Notes under the pieces: generated by a model | Database searches by the model: none | Told to the model about the DNA's origin: nothing | Seen by the model: only the letters and a program-made list of their open reading frames with translations | NCBI GenBank assembly: GCA_900546085.1 | Contig: URBS01000033.1 | Location: 1 to 16,964 of the forward strand | Direction: 5' to 3' | DNA from: an uncultured Collinsella sp. | GTDB taxonomy: Bacteria; Actinomycetota; Coriobacteriia; Coriobacteriales; Coriobacteriaceae | DNA: 16,964 nucleotides | Program-made: the position numbers and the translations under genes | Shown: piece after piece, positions 13,927 through 16,964 of the stretch | Position numbering within the stretch: the first letter of the stretch is position 1 | Layout of the letters: every line of letters begins with the position of its first letter

Positions 13927-15066
13927 ATGGAACTCGACAAACAACAGATCAAGCGGCTGCGCGAGCGTCATCATCGTCGTCACGGTATACGCCCTGCACA
14001 CAGCGAGGCCATGGAGAATGCCACCCGTTTCCTTAAGCAGGCGTTCAACATACGCGAGGGACGCGCGCCCTATCACGTGATTCGCAAGCGCTTTGTAAAC
14101 GGGGCGCGCCTGACTGGCTCGCACTTATGCATCCTGATCATTGCCATGTTGATCGCGAGCATCGGCCTCGATATCGACTCGGACATTGCCATCGTGGGCG
14201 CCATGCTCATCTGTCCGCTCATGGGCTCGGTCCTTGCCATGGCATACGGCATCGCCACGCTCGACCGCGAGATTGCCGTCGAGGCAATTGCCGGCCTCGC
14301 GCTGCAGATGGTCTTTTGTCTAATCACGTCCACGCTGTACTTTAAGCTCTCGCCCCTTGGCACCACCACGGCCGCCATCATCGACAACTCGACACCGACT
14401 GTGTGGGACCTTGCCGTCGCGCTCGCGGGCGGCTTTGCGGGTGGCCTGGGCAACTCGCGCGACCAGGAACCCGCCACGCTCATCGCCGGCGTGGCCGTGG
14501 CGACCGCGCTCATGCCGCCCCTGTGCGCGGCGGGCTATGGCATCGCCATCGCAAGCGGGTCGCTGTTTCTTTCAGCCCTCTACGAGTTTGGCATCAACGT
14601 GGTCTTTATCGCACTGGCTGCCGAAGCCGTGCTGCTTCTTTTGCGCGTGCCGCTCAAGCGCGACCTCAACGGCGACGGCATTGTGACCGCCGAGGAAAAC
14701 GCCGAGGTCGATGAGCTGTCACACAAGGTGCGCCGCCGCATCATCGTGGGCACGGTGATCTTTGCCATCCCCTGCATCGTTATGACGGCGGGGTCTATTG
14801 GCTCGGCGCAGGCCGGCGTGCAGGACGGTTACGGCGTCACCGAAACCACGCGCGAGCTTGCCGCGGTGCTGCCGGGCTTTAAGGATTACACCGTTGCCGT
14901 CGAGACCTCGGCCACCGAAGACGAGGAGGAGGGCCTTGTCGAGCGCGAGGTTGTCGCCCATGTGACGACAAGCGAGGCGCTTGGGGCACACGACCGCCGT
15001 GTAGCCCGCAAGCTCATCGACCTCAATGTGCCCGAGCTCGATCGCGTGGAGTTTGATGTGCAGTAA
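13927..15066 (+). CDS. DUF389 family membrane protein with an EF-hand-like loop
   Basis: This 379-residue protein has the DUF389 core: five or six membrane segments between about 64 and 240 with the family blocks GAMLICPLMGSVLAMAYGIA (91-110) and AGVAVATALMPPLCAAGYG (187-204), then a final segment at 272-290. Function of the family is unknown; a transport role is often assumed. The N-terminus is very basic (KRLRERHHRRHGIR). Between two membrane segments, residues 246-257 read DLNGDGIVTAEE, a full EF-hand-type calcium loop (D-x-N-x-D-G-x-V-x-x-x-E), flanked by KR and later VRRR, so it probably lies in the cytoplasm. A soluble C-terminal domain (about 295-379) is acidic. GAGGT lies six bases before ATG 13927. 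Confidence 0.93.
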   Translation: MELDKQQIKRLRERHHRRHGIRPAHSEAMENATRFLKQAFNIREGRAPYHVIRKRFVNGARLTGSHLCILIIAMLIASIGLDIDSDIAIVGAMLICPLMGSVLAMAYGIATLDREIAVEAIAGLALQMVFCLITSTLYFKLSPLGTTTAAIIDNSTPTVWDLAVALAGGFAGGLGNSRDQEPATLIAGVAVATALMPPLCAAGYGIAIASGSLFLSALYEFGINVVFIALAAEAVLLLLRVPLKRDLNGDGIVTAEENAEVDELSHKVRRRIIVGTVIFAIPCIVMTAGSIGSAQAGVQDGYGVTETTRELAAVLPGFKDYTVAVETSATEDEEEGLVEREVVAHVTTSEALGAHDRRVARKLIDLNVPELDRVEFDVQ

Positions 15067-15140
15067 TACGCGACGTGGGATGGATGCGCGCAGCCGCGAG
15101 TCACGACATGGCGCAGACGTGACGCGGGCCACGAGCAAAT

Positions 15141-15171
15141 AGCGGGACGCGGTCCATGGCCGCGCTCCGCT
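15141..15171. terminator. Hairpin between convergent genes
   Basis: The arms 15141-15152 and 15160-15171 pair over 12 positions with one mismatch and one G-U around a 7-base loop. It lies between the DUF389 gene (plus) and the gene at 15192-15641 (minus), about 75 bases past the first stop and 21 past the second. T runs are poor on both sides (CTGATTTATT on the plus strand), so efficiency is doubtful. Confidence 0.45.
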
Positions 15172-15191
15172 CGCTGATTTATTGCCGTGAA

Positions 15192-15641
15192 TCAGCTGTC
15201 CGCATCGACATCGCCAGACTCCACTGTAAACGCCGGACCGGTACTCACCAGATAAAAACGGGTCACCCTGGTATCTCTAAATAGGTAGAGCAAGCCCTGA
15301 TCGCGTCGGCGAGAAATATACGCCACGTGGACCGTACCGAATTCTTCGCCGTTTTCCTTCTTTAATATCAGGATGTTGGGGTCATCCGTACGCTTAAACT
15401 GCCCGTCTGTGCAGATTCCGTCTTGGTCGACCAGCTGCCATCGACAGTTGTCCTCCTCAAGAAAAGCCAGGGTTTCCCGACTTGTTTCGTCATCCCGATA
15501 GTAACCGTCAATGGCAAAGCCTTCGGAAGCACATTCCTGCATATAGGATGTTTCTCGACTTATAGCGAACTGCCCTATAGCGCCCAGGAGCACAGCTAGG
15601 CAAACCACTGCAAGGGTTATCGAGATAGTACGGCGGCCCAT
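15192..15641 (-). CDS. Small membrane-anchored or secreted protein, unknown function
   Basis: This 149-residue protein has an N-terminal hydrophobic segment (MGRRTISITLAVVCLAVLLG; positive residues then a core to about 27), typical of a signal anchor. The rest is soluble and charged, with cysteines at 37, 66 and 77, and no motif I recognise. There is no lipobox: Cys14 lies inside the hydrophobic core, not after a LxG/A site. Base composition is visibly more AT-rich than its neighbours, suggesting accessory content. The ATG at 15641 lacks a clear Shine-Dalgarno site, but a 12-codon ORF with a strong site ends one base upstream (15643-15681), suggesting reinitiation. I cannot assign a function. 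Confidence 0.75.
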   Translation of the reverse strand: MGRRTISITLAVVCLAVLLGAIGQFAISRETSYMQECASEGFAIDGYYRDDETSRETLAFLEEDNCRWQLVDQDGICTDGQFKRTDDPNILILKKENGEEFGTVHVAYISRRRDQGLLYLFRDTRVTRFYLVSTGPAFTVESGDVDADS

Positions 15642-15642
15642 A

Positions 15643-15681
15643 TTAACCAGCCCGATACTTGTTTAACGGAGCGTGAAACAT
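15643..15681 (-). CDS. Possible 12-codon leader ORF coupled to the downstream gene
   Basis: The minus strand reads TCGGAGGTACCAAGT then ATG at 15681, coding MFHAPLNKYRAG and stopping with TAA at 15645-15643. One base later comes the ATG of the gene at 15641. The site GGAGG is eight bases from the ATG, far better than anything in front of the downstream gene. This arrangement fits translational coupling or a regulatory leader peptide. The same frame could start at an ATG at 15702, but that lacks a site. Confidence 0.45.
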   Translation of the reverse strand: MFHAPLNKYRAG

Positions 15682-15911
15682 ACTTGGTACCTCCGATATC
15701 ATGGCGAACGTCACCTACGGCCTGCCGGCAATCATATGTTCCCAACATCAAACCATATGGCAACCACTCGCGAGAGGAGTGTCGGCGAACGGTGCATTTT
15801 TGCGCTCCATTGGTCAAACGTCAACGCGCGCTACAGCTCTTGCCCGATCAATTCAGATTTTGTCGCATACTACCGTAGATCCCCAACGCTTCCACCCCCA
15901 AGAGATCATTT
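15682..15911. other. Gene-poor, AT-richer gap
   Basis: About 230 bases lie between the leader ORF and the 3-hydroxyacyl-CoA dehydrogenase stop. Composition is less GC-rich than the rest. I see no terminator for the dehydrogenase gene and no clear promoter. Two CATATG hexamers lie 15 bases apart in the region 15733-15762. Plus-strand frames here lack ribosome binding sites. Confidence 0.5.
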
Positions 15912-16871
15912 TTAGTACGTAAAGAAGCCCTCGCCCGAGCTTTCGCCCAGCTTGCCTTCGTCGAGCATTTTCTTGAGGACGGACGCCATAGCCTTAAAGT
16001 TGTAGGGCATCATCATTTTTTTGAGCAGCGGGCTCACCAAGCCCGGCACCTTCTGATACTGCATGACGATGTTGTAGGCCGTCTGGATACCCACCGTGTC
16101 GAATACGCGAAACGGACCCTTGGGGGCACCGGTGCCACGCGTCCACGCGAGGTCGATGCTCTTGGGATCGCTCACGCCCGAAACGTACAGGTCAAGGCCC
16201 GAAAGCAGCCACGGCACCAGCATGGAATTGAGCAGGTAGCCGTTCTTTTCCTTGTTGACGGGCAGCGCCAGCATGCGGATGTCGTTGGCAAAGTCGACGA
16301 GCTCGTCGAAGCAGCGTTTGTCGGTCTGGTCCTGCGCCATGACCTCGGTCATGTTGTTCTTCCAGATGGAGTTGGCAAAGTGCAGCGACAAGTACTTCTC
16401 GGGGCGGCCGGTGTACTTGGCAAAGGTGCTCGGCAGCAGCGTGGAAGAGTTGGTAACGATGACGGTCTTTTGCGGTAGAACCGGGGCGAGCTTCTTGTAG
16501 AAGTCGATCTTTGCCTGGGTGTCCTCGGCCATAGACTCGATGACCAGGTCGGCGTCGGCCACGGCCTTGGCAAGATCGAGCTCCAGCTTGAGCGTGGAGT
16601 AGGCGCGCTCAACGGCAGCGAGCGCCGCCTCCTTGTCGAAGGGCTTGCCGCTATCGGCGATACCGGCACACCACTCGCCCGTGCCGTCCGCCATGCCCTC
16701 GATAGCAGCGATGTACTCCTTGCGCACGTGATCGATCTTGGGCTGGGTGCGGCCGATGCTACCCTCGCTGCGCAGCCAAATCGTTACATCAAAGCCGCAG
16801 TAGGCAGCCTGAAAGGCAATCTGGCTTCCCAACACGCCGCCACCGGCAACGCAAACGGTCTTGTAGCTCAT
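15912..16871 (-). CDS. 3-hydroxyacyl-CoA dehydrogenase family protein
   Basis: This 319-residue NAD-dependent dehydrogenase has a Rossmann start VCVAGGGVLGSQIAFQAA (GGGVLG at 10-15), DLVIESMAEDTQAK (109-121), TNSSTLLPS (140-148), LHFAN (163-167), and a C-terminal domain ending GKLGESSGEGFFTY. The catalytic His164 and Glu176 keep the usual 12-residue spacing, and Asn215 sits in NGYLLNSML where PGFxxNR is usual. The typical HFFNP is HFANS here. Such enzymes oxidise 3-hydroxyacyl-CoA in beta-oxidation or work in reverse in butyrate-type pathways; the true substrate is uncertain, as no thiolase or crotonase gene is next to it. ATG 16871 has AGAGG ten bases upstream. The 93 bases to the right edge hold no gene. 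Confidence 0.93.
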   Translation of the reverse strand: MSYKTVCVAGGGVLGSQIAFQAAYCGFDVTIWLRSEGSIGRTQPKIDHVRKEYIAAIEGMADGTGEWCAGIADSGKPFDKEAALAAVERAYSTLKLELDLAKAVADADLVIESMAEDTQAKIDFYKKLAPVLPQKTVIVTNSSTLLPSTFAKYTGRPEKYLSLHFANSIWKNNMTEVMAQDQTDKRCFDELVDFANDIRMLALPVNKEKNGYLLNSMLVPWLLSGLDLYVSGVSDPKSIDLAWTRGTGAPKGPFRVFDTVGIQTAYNIVMQYQKVPGLVSPLLKKMMMPYNFKAMASVLKKMLDEGKLGESSGEGFFTY

Positions 16872-16964
16872 GGAAACAGTCCTCTCTTGCGTAATTCCAT
16901 AGATGTGTATTTATTCAACCGTAAGGATGACGCGCGCTGGGGGTGGGTTCCATAAACGGACGGT

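Noticed and set aside
15617..15817. 66-residue minus-strand frame upstream of the unknown gene
   Set aside because: It lacks a ribosome binding site, and it overlaps both the leader ORF and the start of the unknown gene out of frame.
15701..15922. 73-residue plus-strand frame in the gap
   Set aside because: It has no ribosome binding site and no recognisable features, and it overlaps the end of the dehydrogenase gene.

Overview
The window is a high-GC bacterial chromosome segment. Protein resemblances, codon use and the intergenic repeats suggest the Coriobacteriia, most likely a gut Collinsella or close relative. This is inference, because no rRNA or other marker gene is present. I see no tRNA, rRNA, CRISPR array, insertion sequence or phage gene. 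Most content is ordinary chromosomal housekeeping; the odd material lies in the intergenic DNA and in a few domain additions.

Layout. From 1 to about 11.8 kb every gene is on the minus strand. In genome order these are: a partial DUF2752 membrane protein (1-452); a zinc-ribbon DUF4234 membrane protein (445-1110); a second zinc-ribbon polytopic membrane protein with a proline rod (1306-2652); a YitT/DUF2179 membrane protein (2803-3825); a three-gene alkaline-shock operon, transcribed amaP, then DUF2273, then Asp23/Gls24 (5506 down to 4031); yebC (5673-6479); a large DUF6020-like membrane protein (6638-8821); lgt (8966-9787); a stand-alone NifU C-terminal domain protein (9897-10175); a dCMP deaminase (10357-10881); and coaX (10964-11815). 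Two plus-strand genes follow: an OPT-family transporter (12008-13711), divergent from coaX, and a DUF389 membrane protein (13927-15066). The last two genes are minus again: a small anchored protein of unknown function (15192-15641), preceded by a possible 12-codon leader ORF, and a 3-hydroxyacyl-CoA dehydrogenase (15912-16871).

How the genes work together. The clearest functional unit is amaP-DUF2273-Asp23, an envelope-stress module with overlapping or closely spaced genes, a consensus -10 box and its own terminator. The two zinc-ribbon membrane proteins and the DUF2752 protein look like a membrane-protein cluster of unknown role. lgt, NifU, dCMP deaminase and coaX are single housekeeping genes (lipoprotein lipidation, Fe-S transfer, pyrimidine deoxynucleotides, CoA synthesis), each with its own ribosome binding site.

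Most notable: (1) intergenic hairpin repeats sharing the core CCTGTCC, found after the Asp23 gene, twice between the DUF6020-like gene and lgt, and possibly at the 3' end of the dCMP deaminase gene; (2) a complete EF-hand-type calcium loop in a DUF389 transporter-like protein; (3) a mini-ORF with a strong Shine-Dalgarno site ending one base before an otherwise poorly initiated gene; (4) a perfect hairpin inside the start of the DUF2752 coding region that may act as a terminator for the gene before it. I could not run searches, so family names rest on recognised motifs.
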